Assembly (NCBI GenBank): GCA_027487515.1
Contig: JAIYDL010000007.1
Span: 345,203 to 409,202, forward strand
Source of the DNA: Pseudomonadota bacterium
Lineage (GTDB): Bacteria > Bdellovibrionota > Bacteriovoracia > Bacteriovoracales > Bacteriovoracaceae
Reading direction: 5' to 3'
DNA length: 64,000 bases
How positions within the stretch are numbered: the stretch's first letter is position 1; each line of letters starts with the position of its first letter. The position numbers and the translations under genes were made by a program. This document shows, piece after piece, positions 33,717 through 42,000 of this stretch. Under the pieces are notes generated by a model. The model was not told where the DNA came from. It saw only the letters and a program-made list of their open reading frames with translations, and did no database searches.

Positions 33717-34640
33717 TTAGAGTTCGAACTTATACGCCGGAACGGTTCTGGACTCGACCTTGCCTCGAAGAAAGGAGAGGGTGTCTTCTGTCTCTTCTAA
33801 GAAATCTCCGAGGGAGAACTTTTTCTTCTGGGGCTTCAAGTACCGGAGAGCAAAATCCCCCTTGAGCTTCAGGTCTTTATGAATCGCCCGACCGGCCTCC
33901 CAGAGACTCCCGACCTCGTCGACCAGGCCCAACTCCCGGGCCTCCCGGCCATGGAAGATTTGCCCCTGCGCGAGCTCGGTGATGTCTTTCTTGATGCGTC
34001 CCTTCCGTACCGCCATGATGTCGGCCATGAACTGCTTATGGGTCCCTGCGAGTAACTCCGTCAGGATCATCCGCTCTTCGTCGGTCATTGGCCGCGACGG
34101 GCTCCCCAGATCCTTGTAGCGTCCGGCCTTGATGGTCTCCGGCTTGTACTTGGCCCATTTGAAGAGCTCGGAGAGATCGGCCGTCTGCATGATGACTCCG
34201 ATGGAGCCGGTCAAAGTTCCGTTGTTCGCCCAGATCTTCCGGCAGGCGGCGCCGATGTAATACCCACCGGAAGCAGCGACGGAACCGAAGGAGGCGTAGA
34301 TGGGCTTCTTCTTATCGATCCGGCGGACTTCCTGATAAATTTCCTGCGTCGGTGCCACCGCACCGCCCGGAGAATCGATGCGGAGGATGATGGCCTTGAT
34401 GTCCTTTTCCTCCTCTGCAGCGAGGAGCATCTCCACCACCTTCCTCGAGTCCATGATCTCATTTTCGATGCTGATCACGGCAATCGGTGAACTCGCGGAC
34501 TTGTCCCGGAGACCCTCGCCCATGGAGGAAGATTTCTTCAGCTGCCCGACGGTGTAGAAGGCGAAGACTATGAAGATGAAAAATAACACGGTAACCAGGA
34601 TAAAAATCCCAACTATCCCTTTGGATCTCTCGCGGCTCAA
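33717..34640 (-). CDS. sppA: Signal peptide peptidase SppA
   Basis: The 307-residue protein has one N-terminal membrane segment (about 9-30) and the single-domain S49 protease of the Bacillus type. Catalytic Ser124 is in 'SVAASGGYY' and Lys176 in 'AGRYKDLGSPSR', the expected 52-residue spacing. It degrades cleaved signal peptides in the inner membrane. The start is TTG with a strong GGAAGGAG site six bases upstream. It is the first gene of the nine-gene sppA-lapB-tol operon behind a promoter with perfect -10. Confidence 0.94.
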   Translation of the reverse strand: MSRERSKGIVGIFILVTVLFFIFIVFAFYTVGQLKKSSSMGEGLRDKSASSPIAVISIENEIMDSRKVVEMLLAAEEEKDIKAIILRIDSPGGAVAPTQEIYQEVRRIDKKKPIYASFGSVAASGGYYIGAACRKIWANNGTLTGSIGVIMQTADLSELFKWAKYKPETIKAGRYKDLGSPSRPMTDEERMILTELLAGTHKQFMADIMAVRKGRIKKDITELAQGQIFHGREARELGLVDEVGSLWEAGRAIHKDLKLKGDFALRYLKPQKKKFSLGDFLEETEDTLSFLRGKVESRTVPAYKFEL

Positions 34641-34672
34641 CTCTAACTCCTTCCGTAAGTTACTGAGCCTTA

Positions 34673-34700
34673 ATTATACTGAAGTTTGCGGGATTGGGAA
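34673..34700 (-). promoter_or_regulatory. Promoter of the sppA-lapB-tolQRAB operon
   Basis: On the minus strand TTCCCA (34695-34700), a 16-base spacer and a perfect TATAAT (34673-34678) precede the TTG start by about 30 bases. It sits in the 60-base gap after the PLD gene. Confidence 0.6.
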
Positions 34701-36047
34701 TTAATTGCGCCCGACTTTGCGGCAGGACTCTTCCTGTTTTCGAATCTGGTCCCGGAGCCAAGGAATCGGGCCGATCACCGCACTCCGCCGAAGGCGAGCG
34801 TATTCCTGAGCGAACTGCTCAGCGACGCCGCTGTCTTCGATCACGACGAGCGTCTCGTCATTGATGAAGTTCGCCGCATCGGACCAGTTTTGAGAGCCCA
34901 TGATGACCGTTCGATTATCAACCACAGCGAACTTGTGGTGCAAAACGTCGCCCCGAGGAAGGCGGGCCAGTCCGACGTCCGTTGCGGGCCTCGCCCAAGG
35001 ATTATTCTCGGACTCGTAGTTACATTTCTGGTTCAGCATCGCGAGCCCCATGAGATCGAGGAGCTCCGAGTAGTCACGGTAGCCGAACTTTGGCTCGATG
35101 AGGACACCGATTTGCACTCCGGCCTCGTGCTTTTGTTCCATGACGTTAGCGATGTATTGGTCAGAGAAGACGAAGAGTGCTGCGCGGATAGAAGAGGTCG
35201 CCTTAAAGAGGTGAAGCGCGATAAGACCGTTCACGGTCTCTTGCCAGTTGTAGCGGCGCGAGGTCGGCGAAAACTGCACCGTCAGCCGGGCCCCACGAAC
35301 GGTGGTCGTCATCGGTCCGCGGTAGGTCTTACTTTGACCAAAGTTCCCGCGGCGACCGTTCCCCCAGAGCTGGGCGAACTCATCGGTAAAAGACCTGGCA
35401 AAGGGAGTGGAATCGACCACGACCATGGAGTTGGCATTGCCGCGAGAGTCGGGCACGAGCACATCCCCGTGAATACAGCTCATCGTAAAATTGGCCGTGC
35501 TCACGATCGTCGTTTTTCCGTCGATGACCACGAACTTGTGGTGCATGAGACCGGAGCCCCTCGAGTTATCGAACGTGTCATCCATGACCGGGACCTGCGC
35601 GGCCCGGAGCATGTAAATGGCGTCGAGGTTCTCGAGTTCCTCTTTCTGGAAGCGACCGTCCCGGTTGGCGTCGATGAGCGCTCTCAGTTCCTGGAGCTTC
35701 GAAGCCTCGTACTCACCCTCACCCGATTCTCGCTGGGAGAGGATGTCAAAGTTGTAATCGTTCTCGAGAACGATCCGGACATCCACGCCCTGTTTCTTCT
35801 TTTCAATCAGTGCCGCGGCAACGAGGGGGAGCCGAAGCTCTTGGACCGCAAGATAAATCGAGCGCCGCGCCTGACGGATTTCTGTAAGGAGAACCTCTTC
35901 GAGGTTATCACCTGCTCTGGAAATCCTGCGGTACGGGTCGGAGTAAGAGGAGCGTGGGTTTTGATTAAAATAAGCAGAAACGTTGGCAAAAGCTGAAGAG
36001 GCAACGAGTAAACTCGGCACTAGGAAGGAGAAGATCTTCATCGTCAT
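34701..36047 (-). CDS. Secreted phospholipase D-like protein (two HKD motifs)
   Basis: The 448-residue protein has a signal peptide ('VASSAFANVS') and two PLD motifs: 'HHKFVVIDGKTTIVSTANFT' near residue 170 and 'HHKFAVVDNRTVIMGSQNW' near 380, so both halves of an active site are present. An insert after the first half ('DANRDGRFQKEELENLDAIY') looks like an EF-hand-type calcium loop. The family includes phospholipases, nucleases (Nuc) and cardiolipin synthases; secretion favours a phospholipase or nuclease. It stands alone on the minus strand. The calcium-loop insert is unusual. Confidence 0.88.
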   Translation of the reverse strand: MTMKIFSFLVPSLLVASSAFANVSAYFNQNPRSSYSDPYRRISRAGDNLEEVLLTEIRQARRSIYLAVQELRLPLVAAALIEKKKQGVDVRIVLENDYNFDILSQRESGEGEYEASKLQELRALIDANRDGRFQKEELENLDAIYMLRAAQVPVMDDTFDNSRGSGLMHHKFVVIDGKTTIVSTANFTMSCIHGDVLVPDSRGNANSMVVVDSTPFARSFTDEFAQLWGNGRRGNFGQSKTYRGPMTTTVRGARLTVQFSPTSRRYNWQETVNGLIALHLFKATSSIRAALFVFSDQYIANVMEQKHEAGVQIGVLIEPKFGYRDYSELLDLMGLAMLNQKCNYESENNPWARPATDVGLARLPRGDVLHHKFAVVDNRTVIMGSQNWSDAANFINDETLVVIEDSGVAEQFAQEYARLRRSAVIGPIPWLRDQIRKQEESCRKVGRN

Positions 36048-36253
36048 GGGTGCCTCTTGTAGTAGTCTTTCTAATACTTGATTTAACTTCTCCTAATGAA
36101 CCTTAAGATGTCATCCTAAAAATGCTTACTTCTGCACTCGGCCAAACCTTAGCCAGCCTATAGAGTCTTGAAATTACTTACATACTATAGTTTTCTTCAC
36201 CGAATCCGAATAGAGATTAAGCCCCCTCTAGGGCGCTATAAGGAAGGGTATTT

Positions 36254-36541
36254 ATGGTTAAAAACTTGTTTATTCTCGCACTGTTCTCTTGGGTGAGCTT
36301 ATCCCATGCTTTCGTTGCCAAAGAGTCTCTCTCTGAAGCGGAGGGCTACCAACTCCACAAGACGGAGAGCGAGCCTGAGGCGCAGCGTTCCGTGGCGGGG
36401 TCTAAGATTAAAAAGCAGCGCCTGAACCGGGAGGAAAGTCCCTCAAGTTCGGCGAGTCCTGCTCCGGCCCCTGCGGACTCGAGTGCTATCGTTGAGGACT
36501 CTGAAGGTTCTGAAGTACGCTACTGGCAATACTCGGAATAA
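36254..36541 (+). CDS. Small secreted disordered protein, unknown
   Basis: The 95-residue protein has a signal peptide ending near 'VSLSHA' and a polar, Ser/Pro/Ala/Glu-rich body ('SSSASPAPAPADSSAIVE') ending in 'VRYWQYSE'. AAGGAAGGG precedes the ATG. The aromatic tail is the only conserved-looking piece. Its 3' end overlaps the convergent rlmN gene by 56 bases. The AT-rich 206 bases upstream include TATAGT near 36190 and a short AGCCC ... GGGC hairpin in the leader, but no clear -35. Real-gene status is likely but not certain. Confidence 0.6.
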   Translation: MVKNLFILALFSWVSLSHAFVAKESLSEAEGYQLHKTESEPEAQRSVAGSKIKKQRLNREESPSSSASPAPAPADSSAIVEDSEGSEVRYWQYSE

Positions 36542-37619
36542 CCACCGGGCCATCTTTCTTGTCCCAAAGGTTGAGCTTATCGAACTCTGATTTAAGCTGA
36601 CCGCAGGCGGCCAAGATATCGCTGCCTTTCGTCGTCCGGATCGTGACGGTGAAGCCCCGCTTGATCATCTGATCTAAGAACCACATGATCCTCTCTTCCG
36701 AAGGACGCTTGTACTTCGAACCTGGGAACTCGTTGAACGGAATGAGATTGATCTTCGATTCCTTCGAATTCAGAAGCGCCGCGAGAGCGACGACATCTTC
36801 CATCGTATCGTTCATGCCATCGATCAAAAGGTACTCATAGGTGATCCGCCGATGGGCCTTGAGAGGAATCTTTTTGATCGCAGTGAAGAGCCGCTCAAGG
36901 TCATAGACCTTGTTGATGGGCATGAGCTCGGTGCGGACGTTGTTTCGGGCCGAGTGGAGCGAGAGCGCAATGTTAACAGGCGGAAAATCTTCGGCCAATT
37001 TTTCGATCGCGGGCACGAGTCCCGAGGTCGAGAGCGTGATCCGTCTCTGCCCTAACCCAAGGCCTCGCTCGGCCATGAAGATGAGCGTCGCTTTCTTCAT
37101 GTTCTCGAAGTTATGCAGCGGCTCGCCTTGGCCCATGTAAACGATGTTCGTGAGTCGCTCGTCGGCATGAACATGGTCCATGAGCCACTTTTGGATCGTC
37201 ATGTACTGGAGCACCACTTCCGACGGTTTAAGGTGGCGCTTGAGCCCTTGGGTCGCTGTGTGGCAAAAGGTGCAACCGACGGCGCAGCCTACCTGAGAAG
37301 AAACGCACAGGGTGAGTCGCTCCCGGGCCGGAATCGCCACTGTTTCCACAGTCTGACCGTCGGCGAGCTTCACCAGAAACTTCCGGGTTCCATCTTTCGA
37401 AAGTCCGCTCCAGACGATGGGGAGCATACCGAAGTCAAAAGCTTCGATGACAAACTCTTTCGTCGCCCGGGCCACATTCGTCCACTGGGCCGGATCGAAG
37501 ACCCACTTTTTGTAGACCCAATCAAACATCTGAGTCGCGCCAAACGGCGTGAGCCCCTTCTCGGCCAGGAGGGCCTTGAGCTCGTCAAAGGTGAGGTCGA
37601 AAAAAGATGGCTTGGTCAT
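36486..37619 (-). CDS. rlmN: 23S rRNA/tRNA adenine-C2 methyltransferase RlmN
   Basis: The protein (377 residues from ATG 37619; the 12 extra codons of the track ORF lie in a hairpin leader) carries the radical-SAM motif 'CAVGCTFCHTA', the 'GEPLHNFENM' and 'RRITLSTSGLVPAI' elements, and the C-terminal Cys in 'AACGQLKSE'. RlmN methylates C2 of A2503 in 23S rRNA and A37 in some tRNAs. Length matches the family. Its 3' end overlaps the small secreted-protein gene on the opposite strand by 56 bases. Confidence 0.95.
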   Translation of the reverse strand: MTKPSFFDLTFDELKALLAEKGLTPFGATQMFDWVYKKWVFDPAQWTNVARATKEFVIEAFDFGMLPIVWSGLSKDGTRKFLVKLADGQTVETVAIPARERLTLCVSSQVGCAVGCTFCHTATQGLKRHLKPSEVVLQYMTIQKWLMDHVHADERLTNIVYMGQGEPLHNFENMKKATLIFMAERGLGLGQRRITLSTSGLVPAIEKLAEDFPPVNIALSLHSARNNVRTELMPINKVYDLERLFTAIKKIPLKAHRRITYEYLLIDGMNDTMEDVVALAALLNSKESKINLIPFNEFPGSKYKRPSEERIMWFLDQMIKRGFTVTIRTTKGSDILAACGQLKSEFDKLNLWDKKDGPVVIPSIASSVLQNLQSPQR

Positions 37620-37636
37620 GGGGCTATAAGTATGTG

Positions 37637-37672
37637 AGTGAGCTCCGATTTGCAAGGGAAATGGAGCTCACT
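37637..37672. promoter_or_regulatory. 10-bp perfect inverted repeat upstream of rlmN
   Basis: AGTGAGCTCC (37637-37646) and GGAGCTCACT (37663-37672) are perfect inverted copies with a 16-base loop, 18 bases before the rlmN start and 41 bases after the stop of the preceding gene. There is no T run on either strand, so it is not a standard terminator; an operator or an mRNA hairpin is possible. Confidence 0.5.
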
Positions 37673-37713
37673 AAAGGAATTACAGTCGCAACAAATACCG
37701 TAAATTGAGGAGG

Positions 37714-38829
37714 TTACCAGGGCTTCGGAAGAATCCCAGGAGGTAGGAAAAAGACCCCGCCGTAGTAGAGCATCTTGATCGTTTTGTCGACCGTTCGGAC
37801 GAGCTGCCGTCCCGCCGGTGATCCGTTATCAATGATGATCCGTCCGTCGTGGCCCGCGGCCATGTAGACGTGCCCCGGAGTCGTCGCCTTAAAGTGCGCC
37901 ATGATGGCTCCGGTCGGGGGCCTGAAGCTCGCAAGTTCCCAGGGAATCCACCCGGCCTTCACGAGCGTATTGGCCAGGTTGACGACGGCGGCGGTGCTGC
38001 TCCAGATGAGGTAGGTCCCCTTCTCGCGCGAGAAATCCTCGAAGAGGTTCTGCCCGGCCCGGGCATACGCCTGGCGGAGAACCTCCGACATGAACTCCGC
38101 ACACGGGACGTTCGGAAAGCCGTTCCGAACGGCCGTTGCCTTCACCGCGATCGTCCAAGCCCCCAGCGAAGACACGACGTCCGACTTCTCGTAGTCGATG
38201 GACGCCTTCCGCGCCTCTTCGATGGGGAGAAAGAGGTACGACGTTGCAGTTGGAACTGTCCGGTCAGCAGCCTTCCGAAGCTCCTCCATCACCGCGGCCC
38301 ACTTGAGGCGCTCGGAGTTGGACTGATTCTCAGAAGCGATGGCCAGATTGAGTCGACCGGGGAAGCGCTTTTGGTAGTACGTGGTGAAGTTGAACTTGGG
38401 TTTCCCTGAGTCTTCGAAGCTCAAGAGGTAGTCGGCTTCAGGAGCGGCCAGTGACAGTGCCGGGAATTCAGCGCTCTCTCGAACCGGGAGCGCGGTGACG
38501 CTGATCCAGTTGCGAGAAAGATTGAGTTCCGCGATCCGCTGGGCCGGGAATTCATCGTTGTACTCGGGCCGCACGGCCTGGATTTTTACGTTCGAAATGA
38601 AGCCGTTGCTGGAACGCTGGACCTCACCATTGGCCAGCCGGTAGAGATGATACTCCGGTTGAGCTCCGTCGGGGACTGACAGAGTTGTCCCAGGGGGTAA
38701 TGAGGTCAAGAGTTCGAGGACGTCGGTTTTAAGGACCCGAACGTTTTCTCGCTTCGTGGTCTGGAAGACCTGATCGGCGAAGGCGCAGGTGGAAAGGGCC
38801 ATCGCCCAGGTGAGAAGAAGTGCTCTCAT
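37714..38829 (-). CDS. Secreted papain-fold-like (NlpC/P60-type) protein, probable
   Basis: The 371-residue protein has a signal peptide ending near 'STCAFA'. The C-terminal part has 'NVPCAEFMSEVLRQAY' (Cys243 at the start of a helix) and 'TPGHVYMAAGHDGRIIIDN' (His320, then Asp/Asn), the order and spacing of NlpC/P60 and CHAP cysteine peptidases that cut peptidoglycan peptides. The N-terminal 200 residues are beta-rich, possibly SH3-like ('NVRVLKTDVLELLTSLPPG'). The call is by motif only. The start codon lies inside a perfect 14-bp mRNA hairpin (38820-38865), with AAGGA in the loop. It follows a second secreted Cys/His protein gene by 59 bases. Confidence 0.7.
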   Translation of the reverse strand: MRALLLTWAMALSTCAFADQVFQTTKRENVRVLKTDVLELLTSLPPGTTLSVPDGAQPEYHLYRLANGEVQRSSNGFISNVKIQAVRPEYNDEFPAQRIAELNLSRNWISVTALPVRESAEFPALSLAAPEADYLLSFEDSGKPKFNFTTYYQKRFPGRLNLAIASENQSNSERLKWAAVMEELRKAADRTVPTATSYLFLPIEEARKASIDYEKSDVVSSLGAWTIAVKATAVRNGFPNVPCAEFMSEVLRQAYARAGQNLFEDFSREKGTYLIWSSTAAVVNLANTLVKAGWIPWELASFRPPTGAIMAHFKATTPGHVYMAAGHDGRIIIDNGSPAGRQLVRTVDKTIKMLYYGGVFFLPPGILPKPW

Positions 38830-38865
38830 AAAAATCCTTTTTCAAGAGATATTTTATGAGAGCAC
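38820..38865 (-). promoter_or_regulatory. Start-codon-occluding 14-bp hairpin
   Basis: On the mRNA GTGCTCTCATAAAA pairs perfectly with TTTTATGAGAGCAC, which contains the ATG and the next two codons of the gene at 37714-38829. The 18-base loop holds the ribosome site AAGGA. No T run follows, so this is not a terminator; it should limit initiation until melted. Confidence 0.8.
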
Positions 38866-38888
38866 GAAGGGGCTAAGGGTGCAAGGTC

Positions 38889-40487
38889 TTAGAGGCTATC
38901 GAGCATCTTCTTGATGGAAAGTTCAACCGGGCTCGCGAGACCGAGGCCAGAAGACCCGAGCTCAGAGAGGGTTTTATCCATCCGAAGGTCGTAGTTGCGT
39001 TCAATGGTGTTGCGCAGATTCTGCTGAGCAGCGTACCAGGCACGCTTGTTTTGGTCATCGCCGCAGCTTGACAATTCTTGTCCAGAAGCACCCCAGCGGA
39101 GTTCGACACAATGGTAGGGGTCAAAGGAAACCGCGTAGGCGCGATCGATGACCTGGTCCATGTTCAGCGGGACTTCGCTTCCACGGGAGTTCGTGTAAGA
39201 GATGACGCATTTCTGAGACTCTTCCGTGTAGACCGAGCGCAGATCGGAGAGAAGGTCTGTTCCAGTGTAGACGACCACTGGGTCCCCGCTCCGGAACTTA
39301 TCGTAGAGGGTCTTCACACTTTCCCGGACCGAGAGGATCGCGGCCTTGAGGCGCGCGTCTCGAGACGGCGTTGAGTACGACTCCCACTCCCCGTGTGTGC
39401 CATAGATGTTCTCTGGCAACCGCTCCGGATGCGGCTTCCGGTGAATGCCGGTCTTGATGGCGTCTTCGACCGCGTGCTGCCGGTCCTTGATGTCTTCGCA
39501 GAGGGCCTTGAGCGATTCGCGCAGCTCGTTCACCGGCTCGTACTTGAGGTTACCCCGAGCGAGAGACCGGCGGACATAGTCACCGAACGAAACTTCCTCG
39601 CCGTTGATCGAGAACCGGCGCTGCCGCCAATTCGTATCCGTAAGCTGCTCTTCAGTTCCGTAGTGCTGAGTGAGAGTGAAGTCCGAGAGCTCCTCGTTGC
39701 GCTTGGCCTCGTAGTTTCCGTTGACGACGTTCACGGGGCGCCAGTTCTTAAAGCCCGCGCCATAGTACGGAGAGCTCACGATGAACTTCTTCTCATCGTA
39801 GACGGCCCGAGTGAGGGAGTTATCCGGGTGCGCGTCGATCATGAAGATCCGGCCATCGTCGGCGACTTCGTAGACGACGAGGATGTGACCGTTCGGATCG
39901 TAGAAGGTCGTCCCTGGAACGATCGACTCGCGCTTGATTTCGACGTGGTAGAAATCGTTGAAGACGTTTGGCCCCGTGACGTCACTTTTCGGGTGAACGC
40001 GGAACATCGCCGAGGAGATCGAGTTGACCACGTTGGTTAACACCGTGTTGACGTTGTCGCCGGTTCTCACCGCTTGCCGACGAGAGATCTTGTTCCCGAA
40101 CGTGGTGTAGCGCACGTCGGGCTTCGTCTCCCGAGGAGAAGCCTTCTGAACGGCCACCGGATACGAGAACGGAAGGTTGTTCATCCACGCGAAGTATCCC
40201 CGGAGGACGAACGGGAGGTCGGCGCAGTCAGAGAAGACCCGGAGCCCCGGTGGATTCCGAGAAGCAAACAGGGGGTTCGCGACTCGGTTCTTGATGCAGT
40301 TATCGGTGGTGGTACACAGGCGATTCTCTTTCGCCTTTCCGATGCCCCGAACGAACTCTTGGAAGTTCTTTTCGTCTTGGCCTGACCAGGTTGATTTTTT
40401 GACTTCCCACCCGAGGCCCTTGACCGAGGTCTGGGCGAGGGCCGAGAAGCTCAGGAGCGAGAGGGCGATCCACATTCCATTTTTCAT
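38889..40487 (-). CDS. Large secreted protein with probable papain-like Cys/His/Asp site
   Basis: The 532-residue protein has a signal peptide ending near 'SFSALAQ'. Residues 80-220 hold 'SDCADLPFVLRGYFAWMNNL' (Cys88 at a helix start), 'DPNGHILVVYEV' (His201) and 'FMIDAHPDN' (Asp218), the order and spacing of transglutaminase/NlpC-like enzymes. The C-terminal 300 residues are helical with several Cys ('EESQKCVISY', 'PYHCVELRW', 'LSSCGDD'). Substrate unknown; a wall peptide or surface protein is the natural guess. GGAG lies seven bases before the ATG. It sits between the L,D-transpeptidase-like gene (38-base gap) and another secreted papain-fold-like gene. Confidence 0.68.
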   Translation of the reverse strand: MKNGMWIALSLLSFSALAQTSVKGLGWEVKKSTWSGQDEKNFQEFVRGIGKAKENRLCTTTDNCIKNRVANPLFASRNPPGLRVFSDCADLPFVLRGYFAWMNNLPFSYPVAVQKASPRETKPDVRYTTFGNKISRRQAVRTGDNVNTVLTNVVNSISSAMFRVHPKSDVTGPNVFNDFYHVEIKRESIVPGTTFYDPNGHILVVYEVADDGRIFMIDAHPDNSLTRAVYDEKKFIVSSPYYGAGFKNWRPVNVVNGNYEAKRNEELSDFTLTQHYGTEEQLTDTNWRQRRFSINGEEVSFGDYVRRSLARGNLKYEPVNELRESLKALCEDIKDRQHAVEDAIKTGIHRKPHPERLPENIYGTHGEWESYSTPSRDARLKAAILSVRESVKTLYDKFRSGDPVVVYTGTDLLSDLRSVYTEESQKCVISYTNSRGSEVPLNMDQVIDRAYAVSFDPYHCVELRWGASGQELSSCGDDQNKRAWYAAQQNLRNTIERNYDLRMDKTLSELGSSGLGLASPVELSIKKMLDSL

Positions 40488-40525
40488 GACTTTTCTCCGT
40501 TATGGTTTAAATCCGTCTTCACGAG

Positions 40526-41737
40526 CTATAGATTTAGGAAAGGTTCAATTTCTTCGAGCGCCACCGCTCCCGCACCACTGACATGAAAAATCACGAGGGT
40601 TGCGCGGATGTGAGTCTCGTTCGTTGATTTCAGAGGAAGCCCTTGGGCGCGCATCAGCACGTCCAGGAAAACTCGTTGGTCGTCGAAGGTTCTCTCTGGG
40701 TAGCTTCCTTCACGCAGCTTCAGGCACCCTACGCTGGGCACGAGCTGGGGATGGGTTGAGCTCGGATCCGTGTTCGTAACCCCTGTTCCATGGGCGCGCA
40801 GGTTACTCCGTCCGAGAGTTTTCGCCAGGAGTGTTTCGCGCCACCAGTGTTTCTCGAGTTCTGTTGCCGGAAGGATCGTTCTCACCGCCGCTTCATCCGC
40901 AAAATTGAGGATGAGCCGCCGGTTGCGGCCAAACTCTAGCTGCTTGTCGGCGACGGGCATGACTCCGTCTACGAAATACACTCCAGCTGGAGTTTCCCCG
41001 TTCTCGTGATGGAACGGGAGTTTAAGTCTCGAGAACGCGAGGACCGGAAGATGAAAGGCCTGGCCCCCGGAACGAACGAACTTGGAGTTCTTCTGCCGTA
41101 CCTTTAGGAGGCAAGGCAAGGCCCGGTCTGGTCGACAAGCGACGAAAACAACCGTTCCGGCGGACCGCGTGGACTGAAGAATCGAGGCCGGGTCCTCCAG
41201 AGCAGCTTCACTCGTCCGAGCTCCGGTGATCGACTGGTAAGTCTCTAAGAACTCCCGGTTCCGGAGTTCAACTTCGGTGATTTCGGCATCGAGGCCTCCG
41301 TCACGGAGGGCCTGCGCGTGATTGAAGATGATCACGAGCGCTCGCCGATCGAGGGTTCCGGAGAGCGAGGTGCGAACCAAGTTTCGAACTTTTCCAATCT
41401 GCGCTGCCCGGGCCTGAAGCTTGAGACCGAGGAGCAACAACCGGATCCGCTCCGGAGCTTCGAACGCCGACGCATCGATCGCCTCCCAGCGCTTAAGCGC
41501 CTCAGAAGTGCGCACTCGGGTCTGATCTTCGGCGACCAGGTCCCAGAGGGCATCGACGAGGTATTTTGCATCCGAACGAGTCAGCCCAAGACCGCTCACG
41601 TCGCCTCCCCGCTCGAGGACTGAGCGGAACGCTTCATAGGCGTCGGGGACCGGGAGATTGAGTGCCATGCCCGGGGGAGAAGCTAGCGATAGCCCAAGCA
41701 CCATGGCACACAGAGGTAGAGCGGAGAGCTTTGTCAT
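40526..41737 (-). CDS. YkuD-type L,D-transpeptidase-like secreted protein
   Basis: The C-terminal half has the L,D-transpeptidase pattern 'ETPAGVYFVDGVMP', 'RAHGTGV' and 'PSVGCLKL' (His316 and Cys338 counted from ATG 41737), the H-(x~18)-S-x-G-C set of YkuD enzymes. These form 3-3 cross-links, attach proteins to peptidoglycan or remove D-residues. The N-terminal 190 residues are helical and unknown. The start at 41737 ('MTKLSALPLCAMVLGLSLASP') gives a better signal peptide than the TTG at 41764. The first half contains no peptidoglycan-binding domain I recognise. Confidence 0.85.
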   Translation of the reverse strand: MTKLSALPLCAMVLGLSLASPPGMALNLPVPDAYEAFRSVLERGGDVSGLGLTRSDAKYLVDALWDLVAEDQTRVRTSEALKRWEAIDASAFEAPERIRLLLLGLKLQARAAQIGKVRNLVRTSLSGTLDRRALVIIFNHAQALRDGGLDAEITEVELRNREFLETYQSITGARTSEAALEDPASILQSTRSAGTVVFVACRPDRALPCLLKVRQKNSKFVRSGGQAFHLPVLAFSRLKLPFHHENGETPAGVYFVDGVMPVADKQLEFGRNRRLILNFADEAAVRTILPATELEKHWWRETLLAKTLGRSNLRAHGTGVTNTDPSSTHPQLVPSVGCLKLREGSYPERTFDDQRVFLDVLMRAQGLPLKSTNETHIRATLVIFHVSGAGAVALEEIEPFLNL

Positions 41738-41967
41738 ACAGCGGAGTATATGTTGAAAAGTCAAAACTCCATTCGACCTAAGTAAAAGTTAGTCGGTCGC
41801 CAGACGAGTGTACACTTGTTATCCAGACACCTGGGGATGCAGAGCTAAGTTGAAGTTATCCCAGGGACTTGGGAACTCAGAGGAGGGATCGGGATTTAGG
41901 AACAACATTTCTGGGGAGGTCAGCTTCTCTTGTCTTTCCGCCAGGTAAGCTCTTCCCCACCAAGAGG

Positions 41968-42000
41968 CTTCGGGAAATTCACGTAAAGAATTTCCCGAAG
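41968..42000. terminator. 13-bp perfect hairpin across the stop codon of the upstream gene
   Basis: CTTCGGGAAATTC (41968-41980) and GAATTTCCCGAAG (41988-42000) are perfect inverted copies with a seven-base loop. The stop codon (41979-41981) of the minus-strand 128-residue gene lies in the arm and loop. No T run follows, so it may block 3' decay rather than terminate. Confidence 0.55.

Noticed and set aside
34686-35996. 436-residue plus-strand ORF antisense to the PLD gene
   Set aside because: The PLD frame has a signal peptide and two HKD motifs; the antisense product has low-complexity Arg/Glu/Val composition and no signal or motif.
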